Notes under the pieces: generated by a model
The model's database searches: none
What the model saw: the letters and a program-made list of their open reading frames with translations, nothing else
What the model was told of the DNA's origin: nothing
NCBI GenBank assembly: GCA_022701365.1
Contig: JAKUHH010000290.1
Coordinates: 62,001-126,000 of the forward strand
DNA: 64,000 bases
From: Mycocentrospora acerina
Lineage: Eukaryota > Ascomycota > Dothideomycetes > Pleosporales
Reading direction: 5' to 3'
Shown here: positions 1-12,061 of the stretch, piece after piece
How the letters are laid out: every line of letters starts with the position of its first letter
Position numbering within the stretch: position 1 is the first letter of the stretch
Translations under genes and position numbers: made by a program

Positions 1-171
1 TTGTTGACTGCCGACACCTTCTTGCGAATGACCGACTGCAGTGCAGGGCCGCACCTGCCCTCCGAAAGATCGGCCCATGCCATTCCTGGCTAGCGCGGCT
101 ACCGCGTTTTGTCTCCACCAAAACTTTTGTTCGCAGCTTGCTGAGGGCGAACGACCAACTCCACAGTCACA

Positions 172-1884
172 ATGGCCAAATCAAAGGACAAGCGCCCCGC
201 CAAGCCCGAGTCGCAGAAGAAGAGCGACAAATCGTTCATCGCCGTCGACAAGAAGGCTTTTGACCCTTCACTGTCGTCGCTGTTTGCGAGTAGTGTACGT
301 TTTCACCAGCTGCAGGATGTTTCAGGCAGCGTGAGGCGTGTGTGACGGTGCTAACTAGATGTGCAGGCCGGTCCCGTGCAGGCTCCTCCCAAATCGCGAT
401 ACCAGAGTACTACGCCGAAGCGCCCTGCAAAGGACTCCCCCGAGCAAGAGGAAGTAGATGATGAGGAATTGAGCGAACTGTCAGACGCTGATTCTTCAGA
501 CGATGAAGAGGCGTCAGAAGGCGAAGATGAAGACGACAGCTCGTCTGAGGAAGAGCAGTCAGAGTCAGAGAATGAGGCTGTGTTGGCAAAACTGCGAGAG
601 TCAATGCTAGCTGGAGAGACAGACAAGCCGAACAAGAAGCGCAAGCGAGGCGGCAAGGAGGAGATTGAGGAGGCGTACATGCGCAAGCTGGCTCGTGAGG
701 AGGAGAAGGACGAGGAGAAGAGGCAGAAGAAGCGCAAGACCAAAGACTTGTCAGACGAGGATGAGGACGAGGATGAAGAAGACGAGGAAGACTCCGACTC
801 TGACGAAGAAATGAAGGACGATGCCCCAGAGAAACCTGCGGAGAAGGAGGATGAGGAGGAATTCACGATACCCAAGCACGAGTCGCTGGGAGAGACGGAC
901 GAAAGGAACGCGCAAGAAATCGACAAAGCTGCGCGCACCGTCTTCCTCAGCAACGTGTCTAGCGAATGCATCAACTCCAAAGCTGCCGAGAAGGCCCTCA
1001 AGAAGCACCTCGAGTCCTTCATTGCCGATCTAGCAGACCACACTCCGCCCCACAAGGTTGAGTCTATCCGTTTCCGCTCTACAGCCTTCGGAAGCAACCT
1101 ACCCAAACGCGCTGCCTTTGCAAAGAAAGAGATTATGGACTCCACCACCAAGAGCACAAACGCGTACGCTGTCTACTCCACCAAGCTTGCAGCCCTCAAG
1201 GCTGTGAGGAAGCTAAACGGCACTGTTCTTCTCGACCGTCATCTCCACGTCGACTCTGTCGCGCATCCCGCAAAGGTTGACCACCGTCGCTGTGTCTTTG
1301 TCGGCAACCTTCCGTTCGTCGACGAACGACCCCAAGCCCCTGACTCGGACAAGCCTGACAAAAAGAGGCCCTCGTCCGACGTCGAGGAAGGTCTCTGGGT
1401 ACACTTCGCCAAGGCCGGCACAATAGAGAGCGTGCGCGTAGTCCGCGACGCACAAACCCGTATCGGCAAAGGCTTCGCTTACGTTCAGTTTGTCGATGAG
1501 AACGGCGTCGAAGCAGCGCTCCAACTCAATGAGAAGATGTACCCGCCTATGCTTCCCCGCAAGCTGCGCGTTACGCGCTGCAAGCAAGAGAAGAAGAAGG
1601 ACAAGCCAAGGGGCCCACCACCTTCCAAGAAGACCAATAGCGTATACAATGCCAAGATTTCGGGCGAGGAGAGGTCCAAGCAGGGTCGTGCGCAGGCCAT
1701 GTTGGGCAAGGTGGCGGCGGCAAAGACCAAGGAGGCGTTTGTATTTGAGGGACACCGTGCAAGTGAGAAGCAGGGTAAGAGCGGGTTGAAATTTAGTGGC
1801 GCGAAAAAGTCGGCAGCAAAGAAGGGGCCAAACGGAAGGAAGAGCAGAAGTTCGACGTGGAAGAAGACTGGGGGTAAGAAGTAG
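172..1884 (+). CDS. NOP12: Nucleolar RNA-binding protein Nop12
   Basis: Two exons, 172-294 and 367-1884, give 546 residues. The 72-nt intron starts GTACGT and ends CTAACTAG-ATGTGCAG, and the frame joins cleanly. The ATG at 172 follows CACA and opens a lysine-rich start (MAKSKDKRPAK). Residues about 60-200 are a highly acidic and then basic low-complexity stretch, typical of nucleolar proteins. Two RNA-recognition motifs follow: RRM1 from about 231 (RTVFLSNVSS, with a long insertion) and RRM2 from about 349 (RRCVFVGNLPF ... GKGFAYVQF). The C-terminus is Lys/Arg-rich. Yeast Nop12 acts in pre-60S rRNA processing and is somewhat shorter. The family call rests on the double-RRM layout with acidic N-terminus and basic tail. 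A related two-RRM nucleolar protein is the only realistic alternative. Confidence 0.88.
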
Positions 1885-2569
1885 ACGTGGGTGTAAATGG
1901 ATTCGAGTAGGGTTTCGCCGTGTAGCAAAATGAAGAATGGAAGTGCAGTTTCGTATCAGCTTGCAAGATGAACCACATGGACATTATGATCCTCACTGTT
2001 CTACACACAAACTCTCTCTGGCTATTGAACTCTCTTCCCCAAGGTTTCTGGTCTCCATCTTCTAGCTATCAACATCTCCAAAGTCAAATATACATTGATA
2101 TCCACATCAACACACTACAGAGTGCGATTGAGGTGTTTGATCTCATACTCGAGTACTAATCAAACATATCTCTCTCTCCATTGTGAGCGCCCCATAGCAA
2201 GCATCCATTGATTTAAAAAAAAACCCCCCCCCACCCTCCATCTTCTTTGAACGGCCTCCAAACATGCCATGATCAACTGCCCATCCCACACATACCACAA
2301 GTCAATGCATGAGAATTCGTCGACACCACAGCACAACACAGCACAAGCAACTCCAGCCGGGACAGCCAGACAGGCAACACAAAAGGAGAGACTGACTAAC
2401 TGGAAAACTCCCCGAAAAAAATAATAAGAACAGCCCACAGCATTATCCACGGTCCTCAACAGGAAACAAAAATAATGCAAAAACATACCACTCCACTCAA
2501 GTGCTCCCGTAGCTCATGATCAAGATGATACAAACAAGCAAACAGACAGACACAAATGACAAAGAATGC
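1885..2569. other. Intergenic, NOP12 3' side to tRNA
   Basis: I see no supportable gene here. It holds the presumed NOP12 3' UTR, an A8/C9 homopolymer run near 2216-2232, and the downstream flank of the tRNA gene. The short reading frames have no family-like content. Confidence 0.5.
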
Positions 2570-2576
2570 AAAAAAA
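2570..2576 (-). terminator. RNA polymerase III terminator of tRNA-Lys
   Basis: Seven consecutive A on the + strand, hence T7 on the tRNA strand, lie four bases past the tRNA 3' end. A T-run of four or more directly after a tRNA is the standard pol III stop. Confidence 0.85.
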
Positions 2577-2580
2577 GATA

Positions 2581-2653
2581 AGCCCGACGTGGGGCTCGAA
2601 CCCACAACCTTGAGATTAAGAGTCTCACGCGCTACCGATTGTGCCAGCCGGGC
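2581..2653 (-). tRNA. tRNA-Lys (anticodon CTT)
   Basis: A complete 73-nt cloverleaf reads on the minus strand. The acceptor stem GCCCGGC pairs with GTCGGGC, with one G-U. The D-arm carries TGGCACAATCGG (A-box). The anticodon stem GAGAC/ATCTC-side bases frame the loop CTCTTAA with anticodon CTT. The T-arm holds GGGTTCGAGCCCC (B-box). There is no intron. The discriminator base is U, which as I recall is also seen in yeast tRNA-Lys(CUU). A T7 terminator follows. It decodes AAG lysine codons. Confidence 0.95.
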
Positions 2654-5400
2654 TTGGTACTGATTGATGTAATGAACTTGCAGCCCAAGCATTATATTAT
2701 GAGTCTGACCGCAACTGCGAAGCTTTACTTCGCTTCACAACCATCTTCTCTTCGTAAGTTTCGCTCTCAAACATCCTCCACCACATGTCGATGGAGATTT
2801 TTTTTCAATAACCCGCTCATAATCCCGTATTGCGTCATCCCCCCCCCCCGCCCGCCATCGGCTCCCCCCACCTCGCTTTCTCTCCCGAAGCTACAACCGA
2901 GGAGCGTATCAAGTGATGCGTTGAGACGCGGCTAGATCAGGAAAGCGGCACTGGCAAGGTTCAGCCCTATCTATCTAGGGCTTATTTTCCATGGTTCGGA
3001 ACGGCATGGATGGGGCGGGGATAGCACATCGGCACGGCGCGAGGGGTTGGGCTTGGTCTGGTCGGGAGGGGGGTTGATTGGGCTGTGGTTGCACAGAGTG
3101 GTGTGTGAGTGCTGATAGGTCTAGAGTTTTGCATCTGAGCAGACTTGGGAGTAAGCATGGTGTTTCATGGGCAGTGGGGTTGCATATGGAAGCATGTGCA
3201 AATGTTCACTTTCTGATGATTATGCGTTTGTATTATGTGGCTTGTGGTTTCGATAAGCGTGTGTCAAGTGCGCCCGACGACAGCTTCGTGGCAGCCCAGA
3301 TAGTATTCACATGTCTGCTTAGTACATGTGTATCAAAATAGTTGCTGTTGTTATCGTGGGAGGACAAAGACTCTTGCAACTGAACCCTGAAGGAAGGCAG
3401 GCCTCATGCAACCTAATGCGGAATGTAACCTGTTCACGCTGATGTGATGAACGCTCAAAAATGATACGTCGAGAGATAAGGCAGATAAACGCTCTTAACC
3501 GGGTAGCATGGAAGGACTCTGGTCCTGGGGTTTACACCTACTAGGAGTGGGGTATTTGGCTGTTGTGAAACTGATCGAGGTTGCTCCGCAGATTGATTCC
3601 AAGGTTGCTGGGATTACATGGATGTGAGTCCCAGCAGTTGATGGGTGATGAAGTGAAAGGCATAGAGCCGCACAGACTCCGACATCGGATGAACTGGGCG
3701 CCAGCCTCAGCTAGTGTGAGGCTCCTCATACCCAAACGATAGAGCGGAGATGGGTCAACGAATGGACCTGAGAAATAGAGAAAAGCTTACCATACCAAGA
3801 TCCATAGGTCTCCAAGGAAATGCAGGGCGCCATCTTGAAGTGCCCATCTCAAGCGTTGGTAGAGTCACGGGTGTAGAGTCACGGGTTAGGCCCATGGTCC
3901 ACGCTCAACAGAAGCTGTGTGACGGCCGAACCAGCATGGCGGGTGCTTACGTGCGGCGCGCAGGTTAGAGAGATGACGCAGCACAGTCAAGGAACGAAAT
4001 GACCGGTCCTTTCGGAAGGTGACTTGTTTGGTTTACTTTGAGCACGAGTCTGGCATCTCGCGACCGAGGCGGACTATGTGGAAATACAAGTCGAAGCTGG
4101 GACCTGATCTACGAGGGCACGCCTCATCCACGCGCCGCCATCTCAAGCTTGACGATCAGGAGCTTTGACGCTGGGTTTAGCTGCATCGCACTGCGCTGAC
4201 GTTGCAGGCTTCACTGGCCCTGAGACGCGAACGAGACGGCTGCAGAGCAGCTGAGCTAGGTGCAGACAACGCTCCAGCATGGCTGCGCGATGTCGACAAC
4301 TCGACGCGAAACACAGCAGAAGCGCGGAACGCCCTCTGCAAAAGCAAACTTGGGTCTGCCGTTAGCGCTTGGGGCGATTGACTACCTACCCATCCGATAG
4401 TCACAGTTGTGCAAACACGTGCCCCTTTGAGCGACTCGTTGCGGAATGTGCGCAGTGGTCAACCAAGGACTGTCGAGCACAAGTGCAGAACACGGCCATC
4501 TACCGTGTAGATAAGCTGGCGTGGTGGAGAGCATGCTGCCTTCTCCGCGCAGCTTCACATCAAGTCAACAAACCGCGCGCGCTACCGTCGGGCGTCGCGA
4601 AGCTGGTGTGGGTGTGTGGGGAGGCGGGGGCGCAGCAATTTGGGCTCCTCGGACCAATCCCGAGCCCGTGTCGAGGCAGGCCGTGGTAGGGCAGAAGGTG
4701 CGAAATCACGTTGGCTACGCGCCCGGGGATTTTGGGGTCGTGCGACTGTGATTTGCCTGGCGAGTGTGGATTTTGATCTGCCCGTCTGGAGTGATGAAGG
4801 ATGAAGGGGATCGCTCTGCGGGCTGACGAGATGAGGTGGGCGAGCAGCGTGTGCATGCGGGAAGGTGCAGGCAGCGACCACGTCAAAGTCCGAGCTCACC
4901 GCTGCTGCCCGCGCGACGTGCGCTGCTGGACGCCGTCATCGAGCAGCGTGCGCGCTGGCTGGGTGCGCGCTGGCCGAGCAGGCGGCTGGCACAGCTTCAC
5001 AGTGCGCGGCTGCAGCTCTCGGAGACGCGGTATCACGCGCGGAGGGCATGCCACTACAGCGAGGCAGCAGGGACGGGCGAGCGGTGACGCGCAGGCGAGC
5101 GCTGGGTGCAGACAGCGGGCACGGACAGCCAAAAAGACAGCCACACTGCGCATGTTATTGGGCCGGATCCTTGCAAAAACAGGCCGGGCATCCGTCGAAT
5201 AGAAGAACCCCGCCCCGTCGCTCTTTCCTCGTGCCCAATCCAGATTCTTCATTCCTTCTCCAATCATCCTGCACCTCTACGGCTACCTCACTAGCCATCG
5301 TCGCTGCTCTCTAGGTGCCAGAATCACGCGTCTCTGCACTACGTCGAGTCCGCCAGCACCAGCACCAGCTCGTCCAACGGCCACGGCTCTCGTCGTGCAC
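2654..5400. other. Intergenic region without supportable gene
   Basis: This 2.7-kb stretch has only short overlapping frames on both strands, no splice-consistent gene and no recognised domain. The right half (about 4.1-5.3 kb) is GC-rich and is likely distal promoter of the HapB gene. A C9 run lies near 2840. Confidence 0.4.
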
Positions 5401-6975
5401 TGCAAGGCGCGCCTCTGCCTTGCTCTGCCTTGCTCTGCCTTGCTCGCTGTCCAAGACTGGTGCCTCCAGGCGTTCGCACGCGCCCGCACGACACCTGCAC
5501 TCCAGCAGGCAAATCAGCGCGAGTCGCGAACCTCACCACCACCAATCTCGTGACTGAAATCTGCTGCGGCCTGCACATCGGTAAGTACATCCTCGGCATC
5601 TTTTGTCACCGCGCGCATAATGCACTGTAAATCAATGTCTCATCGTCGCCCGTCGCCCGTCGCCTTTTCTTCGCGTGCCGGGCAGGGCATGGCATGCTGT
5701 TGGGGGCGCATTGTTCTCTTGACGTGCCGCCCACCACAGCGCAACCCAGCCCAGCGCCCGGCTTCCCGTCGCGCCTCTGCTCCCTAACATGTCCTCTTGC
5801 TTACGCTCCTGCGTTAGGAAAGGGAGCACACGGCTCATCAAAGCAAATAGCCCTTGTATCGCGCAACAACCAGCTGTCTGGACTGCCTCGCTGTCGTCAA
5901 AGTCAGCTGCGCATCGCGACAATATATATCTGCGTTGTCGCTGGTTACTCCAAGACTTGAGCCGCCACAAACTATTACTAGCAACGTTGTTACCTGCCAG
6001 AGAGCGTCACCTCGACGCCGCAGCACTCCAAAGACGACGCAACCACGACGTCGAGCGTCCTGCCGCTAATTCAACCTGGTAAGTGCGCTCGTGGGCATGC
6101 ATGAACCTGCATTGCCAACGCATCACCTCCAATCGCCCGTCAGCCAGCACATGCCACGCTCTCCATCCTCCAATTGCTCGACCGTCCGCACCTCGAACTA
6201 GCTGACGGTTACTCTTAACAGTGTAGACAATTGTCTGCTTCATTCCTAACTGGTACGCTTCTGTGACGGCTTTAACCCCACACGGCGCGGGCCTCTAGAA
6301 CGCGTTTTTGCTCTTGCTGCTCCACTACACTCTCCTGTGCAAGCGCACCGCCCCACGATCTGCCATCACCCGCCCAATTGCCTCTATTGCGCCTCACATC
6401 CAGGCTGAAGCTCCGGCTGTGCATCTCTCTAGTAGTCTCCACCCCCTAAGCGTGGCCATTGACAACGCATCAACCTTCGGCCCTACCGCAACGTGATCGA
6501 CCATACCGCGCCTCGAGACACGCTCCTTCCGATATCTTGTACTCGACAACCAAGTAAGGCGCAGCCGTCAAACCAGCTTCTGCTGTCCAGCGCGTTTGCA
6601 GACCATCGACTGATCATATCAAGTCGGCAATAATAGCACTTATCGTAAGCTTCTTTTAACTTGCGAGCAATCCATTGGCTGCCTACTGACCTCATCTCAG
6701 CTCCAAGGCTACAGCTTCTGACCAGTCGCCGCGCCTCTGCTCATCAAGTCGCGTTCCTGCGCGTCTACTCTTGATCCACTCGCAAGCTTTACACTCCCAC
6801 TTCTCAATCACCACGCAAGCGCAAGGCTTCCACGAGATCATCACAGTATCTCGGGTCTGTGTGTCCACTAGTGGCGCATCTCGGGTAATACTTGCGACGA
6901 CGCCTCGTACGGGTCGCATAAATCAAGGCCGTCTTTGTACCCCAGTAAGCTTGTATCTCTAGAGATATCTTCAAT
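5401..6975 (+). promoter_or_regulatory. Putative spliced 5' leader of HapB
   Basis: This 1.6-kb pyrimidine-rich stretch has two strong splice donors: GTAAGT at 5581 and GTAAGTG at 6079. For 5581 a plausible acceptor is TTAG near 5818, with CTAAC upstream near 5784. For 6079 the acceptor is TTAACAG ending at 6221, preceded by GCTGAC. No long coding frame crosses them, so a spliced untranslated leader is the simplest reading. Several short ATG frames lie inside and could act as upstream ORFs if retained. The transcription start is not visible from sequence alone. Confidence 0.35.
5411..5446. repeat. Three-copy 10-bp tandem repeat
   Basis: The unit TGCTCTGCCT (first copy GCCTCTGCCT) repeats three times in direct succession at 5411-5440, with a partial fourth copy. 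It lies in the pyrimidine-rich region upstream of the HapB gene. Confidence 0.8.
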
Positions 6976-8046
6976 ATGACAGACTACGCACAATACCAAC
7001 AATCCCACCATGGGCACGCCCCGGGGCATCTCCAGAGCTACGGAGGCGCGCAGAACCCCGCTGCAGGCAACCCATCCATTACCTCCCCCACACAACAGCA
7101 GATGCACTCGTATCAACAGACCTCGCCGATACTTCCCTCTCAGGGATACGGCCAGGCTGGTGCACCAAACCCACAACATCACCCGCAAATGAACTACGCT
7201 CAACAAGGGTACATGCAACCAGGCATGCACCAGCAATATGGCATGTCGCCAACACAGGCGGCCGCTATGGCAACAGCCGCGGCCGCTGGCCCAGCAGGAT
7301 ATTACGATCAGAACACGATCCAGGGCCAACTCGCCCAGGACCCGAGAGCGTCTCCTCGCATGTCGGGGCCGATGAAGACTGACGGACGCGTTGCTCCACG
7401 CTCACCCACTGCCGTATCGAACTCTATGAACGGATCTCTCCCGTCACAGGTCCAGTTGACGCCTGGACAGGTTATGCAGCAGCGGCGCATGAGTACACAG
7501 ATCAGTAGCCCCGCCATACAGCACCCGCAACCTGTCATGAGTCACGGTGGCCCTAGGTCGTCCATTTCGGTACCTCCTCAGTTGTCTCAGCCACAGCACC
7601 AGCAGTCACCCGAACTTGTGTCTGGGGCACAAGCGGAAGAGGCGCCTCTTTATGTAAACGCGAAGCAATTCCATCGAATTCTCAAGAGGCGTCTGGCACG
7701 ACAGAAACTTGAGGATGCGCTGCGTCTGACTTCTAAAGGACGAAAGCCATACTTGCACGAGTCCAGACACAACCATGCTATGCGTCGCCCGCGTGGCCCT
7801 GGTGGGCGGTTCTTGACTGCCGAGGAAGTGGCTGCCATGGATGCTCAGAAAGGCGATGGCGACGATGGCAACAAGGAGAACAGCACTCTTCCCGTAAAGG
7901 CACCAAAGGCTTCGGGGCCCAAGCGCAAGGCATCGTCGACACTGCTCAAGGGGAAGCCGACGAACAAGAAGAACAAGTCACAGCAACACACTGCCAGTGA
8001 CGAGGATGAAGATGAGGACGACGACGACGTCGAAGATGACGACTGA
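6976..8046 (+). CDS. hapB: CCAAT-binding factor subunit HapB / NF-YA
   Basis: An uninterrupted 356-residue frame starts at an ATG in TTCAATATG context. Residues 1-215 are Gln/Pro/Met-rich, like an activation region. Residues about 224-283 form the NF-YA/Hap2 core. The subunit-association half (PLYVNAKQFHRILKRRLARQ) is followed by the DNA-contacting half with the RHNHAMRRPRGPGGRF signature. The tail is Lys-rich, then Asp/Glu-rich. NF-YA joins the NF-YB/NF-YC histone-fold pair to bind CCAAT boxes; in filamentous fungi the HapX partner links this complex to iron control. Length is close to the roughly 370 residues of Aspergillus HapB. Identification of the core domain is secure. Confidence 0.96.
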   Translation: MTDYAQYQQSHHGHAPGHLQSYGGAQNPAAGNPSITSPTQQQMHSYQQTSPILPSQGYGQAGAPNPQHHPQMNYAQQGYMQPGMHQQYGMSPTQAAAMATAAAAGPAGYYDQNTIQGQLAQDPRASPRMSGPMKTDGRVAPRSPTAVSNSMNGSLPSQVQLTPGQVMQQRRMSTQISSPAIQHPQPVMSHGGPRSSISVPPQLSQPQHQQSPELVSGAQAEEAPLYVNAKQFHRILKRRLARQKLEDALRLTSKGRKPYLHESRHNHAMRRPRGPGGRFLTAEEVAAMDAQKGDGDDGNKENSTLPVKAPKASGPKRKASSTLLKGKPTNKKNKSQQHTASDEDEDEDDDDVEDDD

Positions 8047-9762
8047 AGAAACGGTACGCTCGTCTAGCCTCGACGACCCAGAATGTCGGTCCTCTACACC
8101 TTTTAATCCTGTCTTCTGAAAACCTCGACATTCCCCTTTGATTTGATGAATTACGAAGCGACTGCTTTTGGGTCTACGGTTTGGTTTGCATGCTACACTT
8201 TACCGTCCTTTTGATATACCATATATACATAACCAAATTGTTTTGTGGCAGGGCGGGGTGGAATCAGGATGTACTTGCGGTTGGTCGGCAAGGAGTCTTG
8301 GGAGTTTGTTGTTTTCCGTGGAGTCTAGGCATATTGGCACGAGTGGAAAGGAACGTGGTTTTTTGTTTTCTTTTCCAAGTTTATTGTCTTTGTCTTCACC
8401 ACCTTTGGGTCTTGTTATATCCCCTCTGTCTCTCTTCTACAATGCTTTCTCAATACCCCACATTCGCTGTTTTTGATTCGGCGGTGGGTTCGCTTGCTGG
8501 CAGGGGTGGTGGAATTGCCAGTGGATGTACTAGAAAGGACTACTACCCTTCATCGGATGAAATATGGACAGCACAAGTTTGTGTTTGGCATGAAATTTTT
8601 TCTTCTTCTTCTGTGCCTTGCCATTTGCATGATCTAGCTACTATCTTTCTTTTCTTCTTCTTCTTCATCTTCACTTCAAATTGAACATGCCCCAACTAAC
8701 TCTCTGTGGAATGCGTAATCTCTGATGTTGAATTTTGTTGTTGTTGGTTTGGTGAATGGTCATATTGATGATGATGATGGTGATGTTTTCTATTTCTATT
8801 TACGTCTAATATACATGTACATATTTATACATATATATGTGGTGAAGAGGACTCTTTTTGCCTTCTTTTTTTTTTCTCCTTCTTCTTCTGTCGAGAGTTT
8901 TGGTTCTTTGCTGTGTGGTAGTGTGTAGTTTTGTGGTAGTGTGGTTTTGTGATTTTGGAGAACCCTCGGATGTATTTCCATTCCATTCCATTCTATTTCT
9001 TAATTTTTTTTCTGACTTTTTTACTTGTTTGCTCTCTTGATGGATTTTTTTTCTTCTTCTTTTCTAGTGCAGATTATTCATCTTCATCGTTGTGTGTGCA
9101 AAAAAGAAAGATGGGGCTATCTGTTTTAATGTTCTGCTGATTGACGACCATTTTTATTATTATTGTTATTGTTTTGACTATTAAATCGTGCCTTGTCGTA
9201 CTTATGCATGTTTTCATGTTTATTCTCCTTTGTGTATATATGTGTGTGTGTCTGTGTCTTAATAGTCCATGTTCAACGACGTTAAGAATTGAACTTATTT
9301 TCACGCATGCTGATTTGCTGGCTGGACGCGTTGTCGCAAGGCTGAACGAATTTTTTTAATGGACACGGGAGAGTTTTAAAAAAAACAATACTTAATCCCA
9401 ATCTACCTAGTTCCCCCTCCCCGTGCTCTGATCTCCGCACACTTACTTGTTCTAAGCTTTTCCCCCCCCCTCTCCTCTCTCCACTCAACGGCCGTCCCGG
9501 GACGCGCCTCGGCAACTAGGGTCACTAGGAAAATGCGGAGCCTCTTGAACCATAACCGTGCGAAGCCGCAACAAGCACTTTCCTCATTGAGCGGCTGGTG
9601 ATAAGAATTCAGGCCACTTTTTTTTTTAAAAAGACCATTATTCAGCATGACTGTTCCTTCTTATTCTCTTACTCCTCGTCTATCGCTGCCGCCACTGCCA
9701 CTACTACTACTACTACCACCATCACATGACTGATCTTGCTCTATTGCCCCACCGCCAGCACA
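8047..9762. other. Intergenic, T-rich
   Basis: I see no gene. The stretch is strongly T-rich on the + strand (TTCTTC and TTTTTT runs), as expected for a HapB 3' UTR followed by the permease promoter. A (CTA)n-type run lies near 9701-9720, just before the permease start. The antisense frames here are low-complexity shadows. Confidence 0.5.
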
Positions 9763-11358
9763 ATGACTAAGAGCACACCAAGTCCGGAGTCGGCGTCCCT
9801 CCACCGCGAGCCACAAGACAATGACAAGCGAGAAGGCATGGTGGTGGCGGCGACGACAGAAGAAAGAGAGGGCAGTATCAAGGAAGAGGAGGAATGGCGT
9901 ACCAAGATCCGGCTCAAGGTTGATTTGCGCCTGTGCAGCATCGCGGGGCTTCTATGCAGTCTGAACCTCCTCGACTCTGGCGTGATTAGCTCCGCATCCG
10001 TCACGTCGATGCTGCGAGACCTGGAGCTCGACGTGGGCAACCGGTACTCTGTGTCTATTTTCATCTTTACGATTGCGAGCATAGCGTTTCAGTTGCCGTC
10101 GACGATTGCGGTGCGGACGTTTGGCCCGCGCGTGTGGTTTAGCTTCATCACGGTTTGCTTTGGGGTGATTACGCTGTGCACGGCGTTTGTGACGACGTGG
10201 CGGCAGATGATTGCGATGCGGATTTTGCTGGGCATGGCCATGTCCGGCGTGTATCCGGGGCTGACGGTGCTGATCTCGACGTGGTATACGAGGAGGGAGC
10301 AGCAGGTGCGGTTTGCGTTGATGCAGAGTGGGGAGGTGATTGTGCTGGCTACCGGGGGGATTGTGAATTATGGGCTCAATCGGTTGGATGGGGAGGGGGC
10401 GTTGAAGGGGTGGCAGTACATGTTTATTGTGCAAGGGGCGATTACGGCGTTCCTTGGGGTCATTACGTATTGGTGGATGGTCGACTTCCCGGAGCACGCT
10501 CACAAGTCGTTTTACTTTCTCAGTCCGCATGAGAGCGCCGTGGCGGCATCACGCATCGAAAGGGACCGCGGCGATGTCACTCCGGATGCGTTTTCCTGGC
10601 GCAAGGTCCTCGTGCATGCAAAGGACCCCAAGATCTATGGGTTCTGCACGCTCTACTTTTTGCAGAATCTCGTCTCGACGAGCATGTCGTACTTTCTCCC
10701 CATCATCCTGTCTGGCATGAACTTTGACTCGAACGAGTCGATTCTCCTCTCCGCACCGCCGTACTACTACGCCGTGGTCCCCGCCATCCTCTCGTCGTTT
10801 GTGGGCGACAGGTTCCAGCTCCGCGCGCCCATCATCACGTTCAACTCGCTCTGCCTGATTGTTGGGTTCTGCATGCTGGGCTTCTCAGACCAGGTGGCTG
10901 TTCGCTACGTAGGCACTTTTCTCGCAACGGGGGCGTATGTGGCGAACTGGGCGGCCATGGCGACGTACCAGGCGAACAACATTGTGGGTCAGTGGAAGAG
11001 GGTGTTTACGGCTGCGGCGGTGACGGCGTGCAATGGTGCGGGAGGCATTGCAGGCAGCTTCATTGTGAGGCAGCAGGAGAGCCCGAGGTACATGACGGCG
11101 ATTTGGGTGAGCATTGGGTGAGTTATTCTTTCTTTCTTTGTTTCTTTCTTTCCTCTGATTCTTTTTTCTTTTTTCTTTGTGGTGTGTAGATTGTGTGTGG
11201 TGTGGGATGATTGTCAAAACTAACGGGTGAATAGGTCGCATGTGCTGATTATTGGGGTTGTGGGCTTGTTTTCAGTCTACTTTTACATGGCGAACCGGGG
11301 GCAGAGCAAGGGGAAGAGGGTGCTGGAGGGGACGGATGGGTTCAGGTTTACTTATTGA
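9763..11358 (+). CDS. MFS permease, Dal5-like anion:cation symporter family
   Basis: Two exons, 9763-11117 and 11235-11358, give 492 residues. The intron starts GTGAGT, has CTAAC 14 bases before its TAG end, and restores an LIIGVVGLFSVYFYMANR helix and the end EGTDGFRFTY. That ending resembles the LEG..FRYT tail of Dal5/Tna1-type carriers. The ATG at 9763 (CACAATG) is preferred over upstream non-ATG starts. After an acidic cytosolic N-terminus come multiple hydrophobic segments consistent with 12 helices. The loop after helix 2/3 holds FGPRVWFS, and YPGLTVLISTWYTRREQQVR fits the family. Members import allantoate, nicotinate, biotin, pantothenate or similar organic anions; the substrate cannot be read from sequence. 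Confidence 0.85.
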
Positions 11359-12061
11359 GGGGGTTTTCACGCAATGAATTAATTTGTTACCCAGCCTGTA
11401 AATATTCAAGAGGCCTGTCGTTGGGTGGGACATGTTGGGCTTTTGCACTTTTTTGTGTGAGTGTCTTCTTTCTGGGCAACTATAGCTAGGATGCCTGCAT
11501 GTGTGCATGTATGTCCATGTACACGTGGGTTGACGTCGGTGTGGAGTGGCTAGCGCTCAGCCTCAGGTTGTCGACAAAGGGCATCGGGAGTGTCGCAGCG
11601 TTCCCCAGCGGCAGCAGCACGAGCATCTCCCCCGCGTTTCGTGTGCGTGACTCTCTGGGCGCCTCTTCTTGTGCTTGGTATTGTTGTTGGTGGTGTTGGT
11701 GCTGGTGCTGGCGTTGCTTTTGGTGTTGCTACTGCTACTGCTGCCACTGCCACTGCCACTGCCACTGCCACAGCTGTGCTGCCCCTGAGCGCGTCCCCAC
11801 GCTGGCTGCCGCCCCCTGCCCGCGCCCTCGACGACATCCGCCCCAAGACGCCAGACGCCCGTCGCCCGTCGTCCTCCGCCGAGCTTATGCGCGCGCGTCC
11901 TCGCCCGTAGCAGCGCCCACGCAAGACCGGTGCACACACACACACCACTCACGTACTCTCACATAGACGTGCACACACTCTCTCTCCCCCACACACATAC
12001 ACACATATATACACATTTGTCCGATACACCCCAGGTGCGCCGCCCCGCCGCCGCCGCCGCC
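11359..12061. other. Intergenic / SLA1 leader with CA repeats
   Basis: No gene is supported. The stretch holds a degenerate CTG/CCA trinucleotide run (about 11680-11775). A (CA)-rich microsatellite at about 11931-12016 ends about 45 bases before the SLA1 start codon. Frames that look cysteine- or histidine-rich here are translations of the repeat. Confidence 0.5.
11931..12016. repeat. (CA)n-rich microsatellite upstream of SLA1
   Basis: An interrupted ACACAC run with CT-rich breaks sits in the presumed SLA1 leader. A similar CA/TA run fills SLA1 intron 1. Confidence 0.8.

Noticed and set aside
351..1157. 268-codon antisense frame, Ser-rich
   Set aside because: It is the mirror of the acidic Asp/Glu codons of NOP12 and has no independent features.
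4801..5314. Several overlapping frames of 120-150 codons
   Set aside because: Mutually overlapping in GC-rich DNA, without start context, splice sites or family text.
11118..11234. Stop codon at 11119-11121 as the true end of the MFS permease
   Set aside because: A GTGAGT donor overlaps that stop, and splicing restores the last helix and the FRFTY tail expected for the family.
11499..11966. Cys/His-rich frame before SLA1
   Set aside because: It translates a CTG/CCA repeat run. There is no signal peptide and no splice logic.
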